This document shows, in pieces, positions 25,401 to 36,127 of a stretch of DNA of 64,000 nucleotides. The stretch spans positions 11,428,001-11,492,000 of the forward strand of contig JARHVA010000006.1 in assembly GCA_037957365.1 (NCBI GenBank), given 5' to 3'. The notes under the pieces are model-generated. The model made no database searches, was not told the DNA's origin, and saw nothing but the letters and a program-made list of their open reading frames with translations. Both the position numbers and the translations under genes were made by a program. This DNA is from Torreya grandis. Taxonomy: Eukaryota > Streptophyta > Pinopsida > Cupressales > Taxaceae. The number at the start of each line of letters is the position of its first letter. Within the stretch, counting starts at the first letter, position 1.

Positions 25401-25968
25401 TCTACCTCTACATCATCCTCCATCCTCTCCCATATATCTGATTCTGTGCTAGTAAGCCTATGATTTTGCTTATGTGGCTTGCATAAATTCTCATGTGCCA
25501 TCCCACAAAATAGAACTAATCACCATGCACCCATGAGAGAAGGAAATGTACCAAGTATTTTAGCTTTCCAAAGCTTGGCATCTCAAAAAGTTGTCTTGCA
25601 CCCATGGTTTATAACTTGTATCTGATGGAGACATCAAAAAGTGTAGTGCCTGCCTTGGCCTTCTTACCTGTGTCCACCATCCATTCTTTGTTTAGATCCT
25701 TCACATTACTACCTGTCCTCTGGTTATAGGCTTTCAACTTGCACACATGGGTGAAGGATACCCACATTTCCCCCACCATGACTTTTGGTGGGAACTCCAT
25801 CTCTGAGTAAACGAGCTTTGTGCTTGTGATTGGATCAATCTATGTGATGCTAACTCCCTCTACCAATTGCACCTTTAATTTTATGATGGTTGCTTCCCTT
25901 ATTGCTTTTGCTTTCTTCACATCCCTATGCACTTTTGGTGGTCTTATGCTTAGTCTTTTCTTCCCCAT
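22426..25968 (-). pseudogene. U3-encoded long reading frame of element B1, unknown function
   Basis: About 1180 codons on the element's sense strand, entirely inside the LTR. ATG 25968 opens a Lys-rich N-terminus (MGKKRLSIRPPK, then VKKAKAIREAT). It then has VDTGKKAKAGTTLFDVSIRY, FGKLKYLVHFLLSWVHGD and a hydrophobic middle part. The C-terminal third is predicted coiled coil (KKLLKEAKEEAQANKFKLQQ near 23120, then EIKLAIKGFEDF near 22500), ending at TAG 22426-22428. The same frame is present in B2, and a frame of like layout lies in the A1 LTRs. Stops and frameshifts are many. No family recognised; it is not gag or pol. Confidence 0.6.
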
Positions 25969-26465
25969 CCTGACCCTGCTACTATTGAAGCATGACCAAT
26001 TGATCCTGTCAAAGTCCAAAATTATGTCTAGTCTACTTTACAACCATGAAAAATGCAACTATGTATTTAGCTATTGAGATTCCTATCCCGTTAATGACGG
26101 ACTGGTTATTCTACCAAAATCTCTGCTTTCTTGTTTTTCCTTCAAATTCCCTCTATTTGCCTCCTTTTCTCTTTAGGGTGAAATGTAATGTCCTGCTCGC
26201 TCTTTTGCTCACACTTGGGAAGGCTATGGGGAACTGGTTTCCTCTCTTGTAGCATTTTATATTTTTGTGGTTTTATCTCCTTGCTCTGTTTTGATCTCTT
26301 GAAAATGACAAGTAAACCTCCTACCTCTACCATTTATGGTTTTATACATTGTTCTCATCTACCAAATTGATAGTTAACATCATTTAGATCCTTGAATTCT
26401 GCTAAAACCCAAAAAATTTGTTAAAATACACCACCTTATACTCATCAATGCAGATCTTTTTTCTT

Positions 26466-26470
26466 CCACA
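26466..26470. repeat. Target-site duplication of element D, left
   Basis: CCACA immediately before the D LTR. The right partner at 32864-32868 is CCACC, one mismatch. B1 LTR homology continues on both sides. Confidence 0.65.
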
Positions 26471-29152
26471 TGTTAGTAATTTGACCTATCAAGGCCAAAT
26501 TACTACTCCTATCATAAAAAACTTTCCTAAAACTGGTCATAGCCTTTTAAAGTTGGTCAAACCAAGGAATTGTGGCCTAAAAAAGCACTAATTTTGGTTT
26601 AAAATGTCAAAAATGGATTGTAAATGGGTCATTATCATTTTAAAAGAGCATTTTCAAGTTCAACTATGCAGACCATCCATGCACAGGGATCAATTTTGAG
26701 AGAAAAATGAATATTTTGAGAGCTACAGTTGGTTTTAGGACCTCAAATTTTGTACACAAGGTCATTATGAGTTGGATAAACTTATAAAAAAAATTTATAG
26801 ACATTGGAAAATTGGAGATACTCATTTTTTGTAGCAGTCCTTAGTATGTCCGTTGGAGATCACCATTGGAGTAGGCATCGTTCTAGAGTGCCACAGAGGT
26901 TTCTAAGTCCAGGTAAAAGTTTGAAAAGAATGGGATGATGTTTTTAAATCATAATAAAACTTTTAAAGAGTGTAAAAACTCTAAATTTTAAGTAAACCAT
27001 ACTCATACAAGCTTTTGCAAGCAAACAAGCATAAAGGCCAAAAAAAGAGTTTTTTGAATTTTCAAGTAAAATATGCTTTCAAAGTGTTTTTATATCATGG
27101 TAAAAACCTCACGATATTTTTTTAGGTATTTATAAGTATGTGAATATTTATTTTCATTTTGATGAAATTTTTATTTTTTCAGTTTTAGACACCCTTCCTA
27201 GCCTCCTATTCAGATGCTCATATCTTTCACCACGTGTGGAGTTTGGATGAATGATATTAGTATGTTTTTATTACTCATATTTAATTATAATTAATGAAAA
27301 ATTGAGACAATTTTAGTGGTTTTTATTTATGAACAATCATTAGAAGTGTAGGTAGCTTATAATGAAGTCAAAACCCCACATGCAGATTTCTCCATGTGGT
27401 AAATTTTTATATATTTTTAATGGAAGCCCAATATTTTTATGGATGTTTGGGGGGTAAGTTTTATACACATAAATGTATAAAGTTTTAGATTTGGAGGTCT
27501 GTACTTCATGAACCATCATTTTAAAAATTTAGCTTCAAAGCCTGCCTAAACCCTAAAAAAACTAGTTTTGCAAAAAGTTGATTTTATTGCCATAAAATCA
27601 TCTTGGATCAACATAAAATATTTAAAATGTCAATTAAACTTAAAGATTATTCCATAAATTTCAATTTTATGTATGGAGATGTATGGATGAGGGCAAAAAT
27701 CACATTTTTTATAGAAAAAAGCATGTAAAATGAAGTACAAGACACTTTAATAAAATATAATCAATGAAAATAAAATCATAAGACTTTTTATTCATCCTAA
27801 AAATTTTTAGTTAAAAATCATCCCAGAAGTGTCCCAACTAGCTCAATCAAAATGGTTACTCTGCAGAAAATTGGAGCATAATAGGCCTAGTAAACCCTGT
27901 TGACTGAATGACAAGTGTTTTTTCATCCAAATCAAATATCTTGCGATGATAAAAGTTTTTAAAGGTATATTGAATTATTTTTTTAGGTTTCATGACATCT
28001 TGTTACAGGTTTAATGGATTCCAAATGCCAAAAGACAGGTTATTAGGCCTAATAGACTTAATTGGTCAATCAAGCAAGTAAAAAATGACGTTGAAAATCT
28101 ATCAAATTAATTAATTTTGGAGTTATCACATGGAATATATGTTTTTAAAGTGTATATATCATTCTCAAGTCAATCCAAAATTTTCAATTCATGCAAGTTG
28201 AGCTCAAGTTGTGTTAACTAGTCCTTAAAGGTCAAATCTCTTCGATTGACTAGTTTGACTAGTTTCATGCATCTCCCATGCTTTTCATGCAAGATAAATA
28301 CTTTCAAAAACTTAAAATCACTTTCAAGATGGAGTTATCTTCTAATTTATGACATGATTTTCATGCAAAGAAGGTTTAAAAGTCAACATGGGGGCCCATC
28401 ACTTCTCAATTCTTTGCCAAAAATGAAGAACATGCAATTTTTGAAGAATTGAAAGATTTTAAATCCTTTATTTAATTTTGTTTTAACTCAAATAAGACTA
28501 ATCCTTCTCTTTAACATGTGAATTTGTATTTAGTTAAGGTTTTATACTTATATATTGGATTTTTGAAGCCATTTTTGAAAAATTCTTGAAGTAGAGCAAA
28601 AATTGTAATTGACACCATTTATCAAATAAAGAAGATTTTTTTGCATTTTTTTTGGATTAAAATAGAGTGTATTTTTTGATTGTGTACTAGCATATAAGTG
28701 AGATATATATCTCATTTTTTTAGTTCCTTTCCTCACCTAATATTAAAATCTCATCCTCTACAGGTCATTTGAAGAGCTAGGACTAGAATTTGCTTTGCAA
28801 GCTTCTTTCATGCCTTCTTTTGAAACACTGATGTTCAGGATTGAATGCATAGTTTTCTTTTAGATTCATATGTACATCTTACTCAATTTCAAAAAAGCTT
28901 TCAGAGAATATCAATCATTTAGATGCATCACCTAATTTAGATAGGATTTTCCACTTTAGTTTTCTTCTCCCTTTTCATCCCAAAAAATCAAAATAGTTTA
29001 GTTTTTAGAGATAAATCTTAAGGGAACCAACCCTCTCTGGAGATTCTTCTCATCACAGAGTCACCCACGCTCTAAGAAGTTCCGATTATATCAGCTAGAG
29101 TGAGGGTGTGATTTTCACATCTTCAAATAGGGTGCACTCTAGAGTGATAACA
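26471..29152 (+). repeat. Element D 5' LTR
   Basis: Direct repeat of 30163-32863. In the first 125 bases I count about eight substitutions and a 3-base indel between the copies, so the insertion is old. A possible TATA (TTATATATT, 28548-28556) lies about 600 bp before the LTR end. Small frames inside it are chance. Confidence 0.88.
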
Positions 29153-29157
29153 GTTTC

Positions 29158-29176
29158 TGGCATGCCCAGTGGGACC
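29158..29176 (+). other. Putative primer-binding site of element D
   Basis: TGGCATGCCCAGTGGGACC, five bases after the LTR end and starting with TGG as expected for pairing to a tRNA CCA end. I could not assign the tRNA. Confidence 0.55.
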
Positions 29177-29870
29177 AATTGAGATGTTATTCTCTACAGA
29201 AGATAAAGATGAAGCAAGTGTAACAGATCAAAAACTTTCATATGACTCCATAAAAAGGTTAAAAATATGTGATCAACATGTTTTAAATGGTAAGAATATT
29301 GATGAATTTCATGCCTTTCCATTGATCATGATGAAGAGGCCTTTTGGGATGACTTGGAGAGTTTTTGTGCAAAATTTGATGGTCCATCTCCACCCCAACT
29401 GGATATTAATGAATGTCTTGTAAACAATACTATTGCAGTTGTTCATTAGGAAGATATTAAAGTCATATTAAAACCATGTTTAGATGATTATCAAGGATCT
29501 AAAGACTTTGAAAAAGTACCACTTCAAATGGATTCAAATGAAGACATCAATCCAGGTATACTAGCTGAATTGTCAATACAATCATTGAATGTGAATGTGT
29601 CAAATCATGATCAATCTATGAATGAGGTAGAGATAACACTTTTGATGGAACAAAGAAGAATATGGGAGGAGGATAATTGGATCTTAGATCCATATCTTCA
29701 ATCCATACACCTAAGAATAGAATTTGGAGGCCTAGCTACATCATCTAGAACATATGAACATATAAGTGATCCCATTTGTAGAAGAGAGCTATCAAAAGGA
29801 AGCAAATACGTTCAAAATTCCATAGTGTATCAAATAGCTTTCCATTTGATCCAGGAAGGCCAAAAAGGTG
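29163..29870 (+). pseudogene. Element D internal reading frame, unknown
   Basis: Two frames joined by one frameshift near 29330-29420. The first covers 29169-29423 (MLFSTEDKDEASVTDQKLSY) and the second runs from before 29528 to about 29870 (DINPGILAELSIQSLNVNVS, then LLMEQRRIWEEDNWILDPYL). It is acidic with no zinc knuckle or enzyme motif. It may be a shortened gag remnant or an unrelated small protein; I cannot tell. The leucine run encoded further on comes from a TTG microsatellite. Confidence 0.45.
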
Positions 29871-29959
29871 GAGGTTGGTTTTTACATAATAGACTCCTCA
29901 TGTTTCAATCCTCTAAGTGCATATCTGCACATGCTTTCAGTAGTTGTTTTTTCCTTTCC

Positions 29960-29988
29960 TTGTTGTTGTTGTTGTTGTTGTTGTTGTC
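29960..29988. repeat. TTG/TGT trinucleotide microsatellite
   Basis: About nine TTG units in a row within the interior of element D. Confidence 0.9.
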
Positions 29989-30162
29989 CTTTCCTCTAAG
30001 TGCACACATGCACATGTTTATTGTTGTTTGTGTCATTTATCTTGTTTGTGTCTTTGCCCACAAAAGATCTTCAAATATATTGTGTATATCCAAGTCTATC
30101 CTTGTCAGAGTTTCTAATTTATTTGAACATTAGGCTGTTTAACCCTCGAAAGTCACCAAAAT

Positions 30163-32863
30163 TGTTAGTAATTTGACCTATCAAGGCCAAATTACTACTA
30201 TCATACAAAACTTTCCTAAAACCAGTCATAACCTTTTAAAGTTGGTCAAACCAAGGAATTATGGCCTAAAAAATCAATAATTTTGGTTTAAAATGTCAAA
30301 AATGGATTGTAAATGGGTCATTATCATTTCAAAAGAGCATCGTCAAGTTCAACTATGCAGACAATCCATGCATAGGGATCAATTTTGAGAGAAAATTGAA
30401 CATTCTAGGAGCTACAGGTGGTTTCAGGACCTCAAATTTTGTACACAAGGTCATTATGAGTTGTATAATTTTTTAAAAATTTTTCATAGCCATTGGAAAA
30501 GTGGAGATACTTTCTATTTTATAACAGTCCTTAGCATGTCCATTGGAGATCACCATTAGAGTAGGCATTGTTTTAGAGTGCCATAGAGGTTTCTAAGCCC
30601 AGGTAAAAGTTTTAAAAGAATGATATGATGTTTTTAAATAAAAATCATACCTTTAAATACTTTAAAAACTCTAAATTTTAAGCAAACTATGCTCATACAG
30701 GGTTTTGCAAGCAAACATGCATAAAGGCCAAAAATGGAGTTTTTGACTTTTCAAGAAAAATGTGCTTTCAGAGTATTTTGATAGAATGGTAAAAACCATA
30801 TGATGATGTTTTTATGAATTTAGAAATATGTGAAGAGTTATTTTCATTTTGGTGAAATTTTTATTTTTTAGTTCTATACACCCTTCCTAGCCTCATGTTC
30901 AGATGCTCATATCTTTCACCACATGTAGAGTTTGGATGAAAATTATTAGTATGTTTTGAGTAATAATATTTTATTATAATTTATAAAAAATTAAGACTAT
31001 TTTATTTCTTTTTCTTTATGAACAATCATTAAGAGTGTAGGCAGCTCAAAATGCAGTCAAAATCCCACAAGCAGATTTCTCCATGTGGTAAATTTTATAT
31101 ATTTTGAATGGGAACCCAATATTTTCATGAATATTTTGAGGGTCATTTTTATACATATAAATATAATTTTTTTTGGATTTGAATGTCTGTACTTCATGAA
31201 CCATCATTTTGAAAATTTGGCTTCAAATCCCGCCTAAACCCTCAAAAAACTAGTTTAAAAAAAATGATTTTACTTATATAAAATTATCTTGGATAAACCT
31301 TAAACCTTTTAAAATGTTAATAAAACTAATAAAGGATTTTATAAATGTCAATTTTATGTATGGAGATGTATGGACGGGACAAAAAACATGTTTTTTGTAG
31401 AAAAAAGCATTTAAAATGAAGTAAAAGACACTTCAATGAAATATAATCAATGGATATAAAATAATAATACTTTTTATTCATCATAAAATTTTATTTTGGT
31501 TATAAATCATCCTATAAGTGTCCTAATAAACTCGATCAAAATGACTAGTCTATAGAAAAATGGAGCAAAATAGGCCTAGTCAACCTTGTTGACTGAATGA
31601 CAAGTGTTTTCTCATCAAATCAAATATATTGTGATGATAAAAGTTTTATAGGTATATTTAATTATTTTTTCAGGTTTCATGGCATATTGTTTCAGGTTTA
31701 ATGGATTCTAAATGCCAAAAGATAGGCTATTAGGCCTAATTAGCCTAATAGGCTTAATTGGTCAATCAAGCAGGTAAAGAATGGCATTGAAAATCTATCA
31801 AATAAATTAATTTTTGAGTTACCACATGTAATATATGTTTTTCAAGTGTATATATCATTATATAGTCAATCCATAAGTTTCAATTCATGCAAGTTGAGCT
31901 CAAGTTGAGTTAACTAGTCCTTAAGGGTCAAATCTCTTCGGTTGACCAGTTTGACTAGTTTCATACATCTCCCATGCTTTTCATGCAAGATAAATACTTT
32001 CAAGAACTTAAAATAACTTTAAAGATGGATTTATATTATAATTTATGGCATGATTTTCATTCAAGGAAGGTTGATAAGTCAACATGGGCCCACCACTTCT
32101 CAATTCTATGCCAAAAACAAAGAACATGCAATTTTTGAAGAATTAGAAGATTTTGAAGCCTTTATTTAATTTTTTAAAAGTATTTTAGTCTTATTTTAAC
32201 TCAAAAAAGACTAATACTTCTATTTTCCATGTAAATTTGGTTTTAGTTAAGGTTTTAGACTTATATATTGGCTTTTTGAAGCCATTTTTGAAAAATTCTT
32301 GAAGCAAAGCAAAAATTGTAATTGACACCATTTATCAAATAAAGAAGATTTTTTGCACTTTTTTTGGGATCAAAATAGAGTATATTTTTTGATTTTGTAC
32401 CAGCATATAAGTGAAATATATATCCTCTTTTTTTATGTCCTTTCCTCACCTACTATGAAAATCTCATCCTATATAGGTCATTTGAAGAGCTAGGAATAGA
32501 ATTTGCTTTGCAAGTTTCTTTCAGACCTTCTTTTGAAACATTGATGTTTAAGATTGAATGCAGAGTTTTATTTTAGATTCATATGTATGTATTACTTAGT
32601 TTCAAAAAATATTTTAGAGAATATCAATCATTCAGGTGCATCACCCCATTTAGACAAGATTTTCCATTTCAGCTTCCTTCTCCCTTTTCATCCCAAAAAA
32701 TCAAAATAGTTTAGTTTTTAGAGAAATCTTAAGGGAACCAAACCTCTATGGAGGTTCTTATTATCATAAAGTCACCCATGCTCTTATAATTTCCCATTGT
32801 ATCAGCTAGAGTAAGGGTACACTTTGCACATCTTCAAATTGGGTGCACTCCAGAGTGATAACA
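30163..32863 (+). repeat. Element D 3' LTR
   Basis: Second copy of the D LTR, ending GTGATAACA at 32863 and followed by the CCACC target duplication. No clear polypurine tract precedes it: the bases before 30163 read CTCGAAAGTCACCAAAAT. Confidence 0.88.
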
Positions 32864-33289
32864 CCACCATTGTAGCATTAATTCTGCTAATGGTTTCTTT
32901 TGGGAAGGGATAGGTAATTCAAATGATAACTTCTTGTCGACTATTGGGTGGGTGCCAGCTATCAAAATGGTCACTTTATTTCACTTTTTTCATCTTTTTA
33001 TGACATTCACCTTCTAGTTATTTGGGTGCAATGTTTCACATACATATGATTCAAACTCATAGGTTCCATCTCTTCTCTGGTGTTGTGCTTCCTTTCAAGC
33101 ATGCCTCATTATCTTGGTCTATTTCTCTATGCTTTACTGTCTCTTGCTTTAGCCTCCCCTACCTAACACAAATCCTTATGCTATTCCTCTAGCACTCACT
33201 ATCTCTTCTTGGTCTCTTATGCATGAACACCTTTTGTGTTTTACTCATCAATTTGTACTTATAGTTCACTTAGCCTACTAGACTTCACA
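32864..33289 (-). repeat. Element B1 3' LTR, right segment
   Basis: Continuation of the B1 LTR after element D. It matches 57185-57644 of B2, for example (C/G)CCAGTT/GCCAGCT-type stretches and CTCTTTGCCTTGGCC / CTCTTGCTTTAGCC. The right LTR end is placed near 33289 because both copies have an ACA there followed by AGAAACTTAGGTGTCTAGCC; the exact base is uncertain. Confidence 0.6.
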
Positions 33290-33519
33290 CATGCCCAGAA
33301 ACTTAGGTGTCTAGCCATAGGTGCTTTAAAAAAGATGATCAAAATCAACTCACCCAACTAGATTCATGTGAGTATAAATGCTAGGAACATTCTAATGTAG
33401 GCCTAAAAGCACCACACTTATTTCAAACTATAAAAGAAATAAAAATTAAGGTAAAGAATTGGCTTGCATCAATTTTATTATGGTCACAATACAAAGTGAC
33501 CAAATTTTGATCAAAAATT

Positions 33520-34934
33520 TGGTGTTAGATGGTGCAAGCACCATCTTATTGATGGTATAATTTCAATCTATTGCTTTTGAAATGCTCGAGGAGCATTTCC
33601 CCAGTTAATGTGCACAGTTTGCATATGCTAGTCTCCAAACTGTCATGGATGATATAAGGTCCCATCCATCTAATCTATAATTTACCTAGGTGCCTTATGT
33701 ACTTTGAATCATATAACATGACCAATGCACCTTCTATCAACACCTTGCCCTTGATGTGATTATCATGCCGTATCTTTTGGTGGGCCTTCTTTATCTACTA
33801 GCTCCATTATGCTTGGGCACGTGTATCATCCTACCTCTCCAAATATTCTAGGCATGTGCTTAATGACTCTTGGTCATCCAATCAACCAATGTACATGATG
33901 TACAACAAAGGCACTAAAGACTCTATAGGTAAAATGACCTCTATGCCAAACACTATTTAAAATGGTATAACTTTGTTTAGGCACTTATATGTTATGCAAT
34001 AGGCACATAACACTATTGACACATGATCATCCCAATCCTTATGACAAATGTCGCATAATTTTTTGAGGCATGTTCTTAGTATTTTATTGAATTATTCTAT
34101 GGTGCCATTAGCTTGGGAGTGGTAGGGTGTCATTTATGGTGTGCCACCATATAGTTGGACAATATGATTTAAACTATTTCATTGATGAAATGTGTGCCAC
34201 GATCACTAGTCAAGCTGAGTGGGCACGCATACATGCTGTTAATGTTTTCCCAAATAAATCTTATTGTTTTGGTGGCTATACAGTCTTTGGTTGGTGCCAC
34301 TTTTGCCCACTTAGTAAAATAATTTGTAAGAGATAGAATGTACTGTGCACCTATTTGCCTCACAATGGGAGTAAGAGGCCCAATAAATTCAATGGCCTAT
34401 TTTTCAAATGGTGCCTATACAAGGATGGGGATGAGGAGCATCTCATCTTGGTAGTTTGGCTTCCCTATTCACTGGTAGATGTCACATGTTTTGGCATATT
34501 ATTTTGCATCATTAAACATAGTTATCCACCACAATAGTGATTGTAAATTTTTTTGCACTGTGGCATCTCCAACATAATGGCCTCCAACAATCCCTTCATG
34601 TACTTATTATAATACTGAGTCCTATTCATGCTCTAGGACACATCCATGCATGATCTCATCACAGCCTAATTTGTATAATTCCTCTCCAATGAATTAAAAT
34701 GGAGTGGTGCAAACCATGAGTCACTTCTTTACTTTAGTTGTCATGTCTTGAGGCATAGATCTAGAGGTAAAAAATGTGGTGATCTTGGCTAAGTATTTTA
34801 GGATGAGTTGGATCCTGTAGAGTTACGCATCAGGAAAATCATCTTCAATTGGTGTCTATTGTAAAAAGTTAGTCAGCTATCTAAGTCATTTGCTCTATTA
34901 GGTACTTATTTGGCTATCCAAGTCAGTTCTAAAT
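33520..34934 (-). pseudogene. Element B1 integrase, cut by B2
   Basis: Minus strand. The HHCC region lies near 34530-34620 (HEGIVGGHYVG, then TCDIYQ). The core lies at about 34169-34400: the first catalytic Asp reads Glu (AIEFIGPL) and the second is kept (TSDRGTHFIN). NYFTKWAKVAPT lies between them. C-terminal integrase continues to about 33530, where it matches 57840-58369 of B2. Upstream pol is missing because B2 is inserted at about 34934; the rest of B1 would lie beyond the window. Stops occur throughout. Confidence 0.75.
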
Positions 34935-36127
34935 TGATTACAACTAGGCACAATCATAGAATAAACTTGTGGCACTCAGCATTTGTCACTCTACTATGCC
35001 AACATAAATTCACATAAGGAGCAAGCCTTATGCACTCACTTGAAGTACAACATAGAAAGAATCAGGGCCCACATTGGGCTAATCATGCCATGGTTTAACT
35101 CATTCTTCAATGAACTTGGTCATTATAATAATAGTGTTGGCAAGTTCATTAGCACAATTTATTTTGAGTGGAGTCCCACTGTCTATAGGCACAAAGCCTA
35201 TTCAGGAAACTTGTTTTGGTCATATGAGCAAAAACCTATACTAGGCTGATGCTAGGATCTCAATGGCATAAGATTTTGTCTTACTAGTCTTAGCATCATT
35301 TAGTGCTAAGATGAGTCAAGGGAATTAATTTATGTCAAGGGTTCATGCTTAGGCTAACACTTTAGGCAAGGATATCATCGATGGCATGGGGTCCTTTATA
35401 CACTTAGAGTATTTCCATACAATATGCTGAAGTCATCACCTACACAAAGATGCCATTAATGAGATAGATTGAAAGCTTGCTGGAACTTAGCATTCATCTA
35501 TTAAATCTAAGCAATACCACTATTACAAATGTTGTGTAATCAATGAACATTATCATAACCATATACACTAGATCAATACTCAGTTAAGTATAACACCATT
35601 CTTCATTAAACATAGTTTCGATAAAGGATCACATGTGAGATTGGGAACTACAATGGGTAGCCTCAAGGGCATCCATGTTAGTCCTAAGTTTAAATGGTGG
35701 TTGCTTCACTATGTATGAAACCATTGTTATAGAGCTTCACTATCTCAAAGTTGCATTCCTTGCATATTGGTTTGAGCTTAGATTTATAACACTAAGTAAC
35801 ATCTTCATACTAGGGTGGAGGGCACACACTAGGTGCTGATCTAAAGCCTTAGTTGATCATTCCATTTACTCCATCACCTCACACCCTTTATGCTCTAGTC
35901 ACCATGTGTATTCACTTATGAAGATGCCCTAAAGAACTTGCGTGCCAAGTAACTACCTGTCAGCTAGTGCAAGATTTGTGAAGATTCCTCCAGTTGGCGT
36001 AAAAGGTGCTAAAATAATAATCATTCTAAATGATTGCCTCATGCCAAGATATCTACTAAGTTGGCATGGATTATTTAAAAATGGGCCCAACATTTACCCC
36101 ATATAAAATTACTAGTTCACCCTCGAA

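Larger units (their letters stand above)
21278..26470 (-). repeat. Element B1 3' LTR, left segment (R-U5 and most of U3)
   Basis: Homologous over its length to 34935-39611 plus 56566 onward (element B2). Examples are CACATAAGG(C/A) and ATTGGGCTA(G/A)T(C/T)ATGCCATGG near the left end of each. In the minus orientation of the element, 26470 down to about 22080 is U3 and contains a long reading frame; a TATA box lies at 22074-22082; about 22045 to 21278 would be R-U5. The left end is placed at TGGTTTAC (21278) because homology with B2 stops there. Element D interrupts the LTR at 26470; it resumes at 32864. Confidence 0.7.
26471..32863 (+). mobile_element. Element D: non-autonomous LTR retrotransposon nested in B1
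   Basis: Two direct LTRs of about 2.7 kb (26471-29152 and 30163-32863) enclose only about 1.0 kb. Both LTRs start TGTTAGTAAT and end GTGATAACA, giving TGTTA/TAACA inverted termini. A primer-site-like sequence follows the left LTR, so the element reads on the plus strand. No protease, RT, RNase H or integrase is present. Only an acidic unknown frame occupies the interior. The element sits inside the B1 LTR, so it is younger than B1. Confidence 0.88.

Noticed and set aside
29528..30133. Membrane protein with a Leu-rich helix in element D
   Set aside because: The leucine run is a translated TTG microsatellite and the frame beyond it lacks conserved features.
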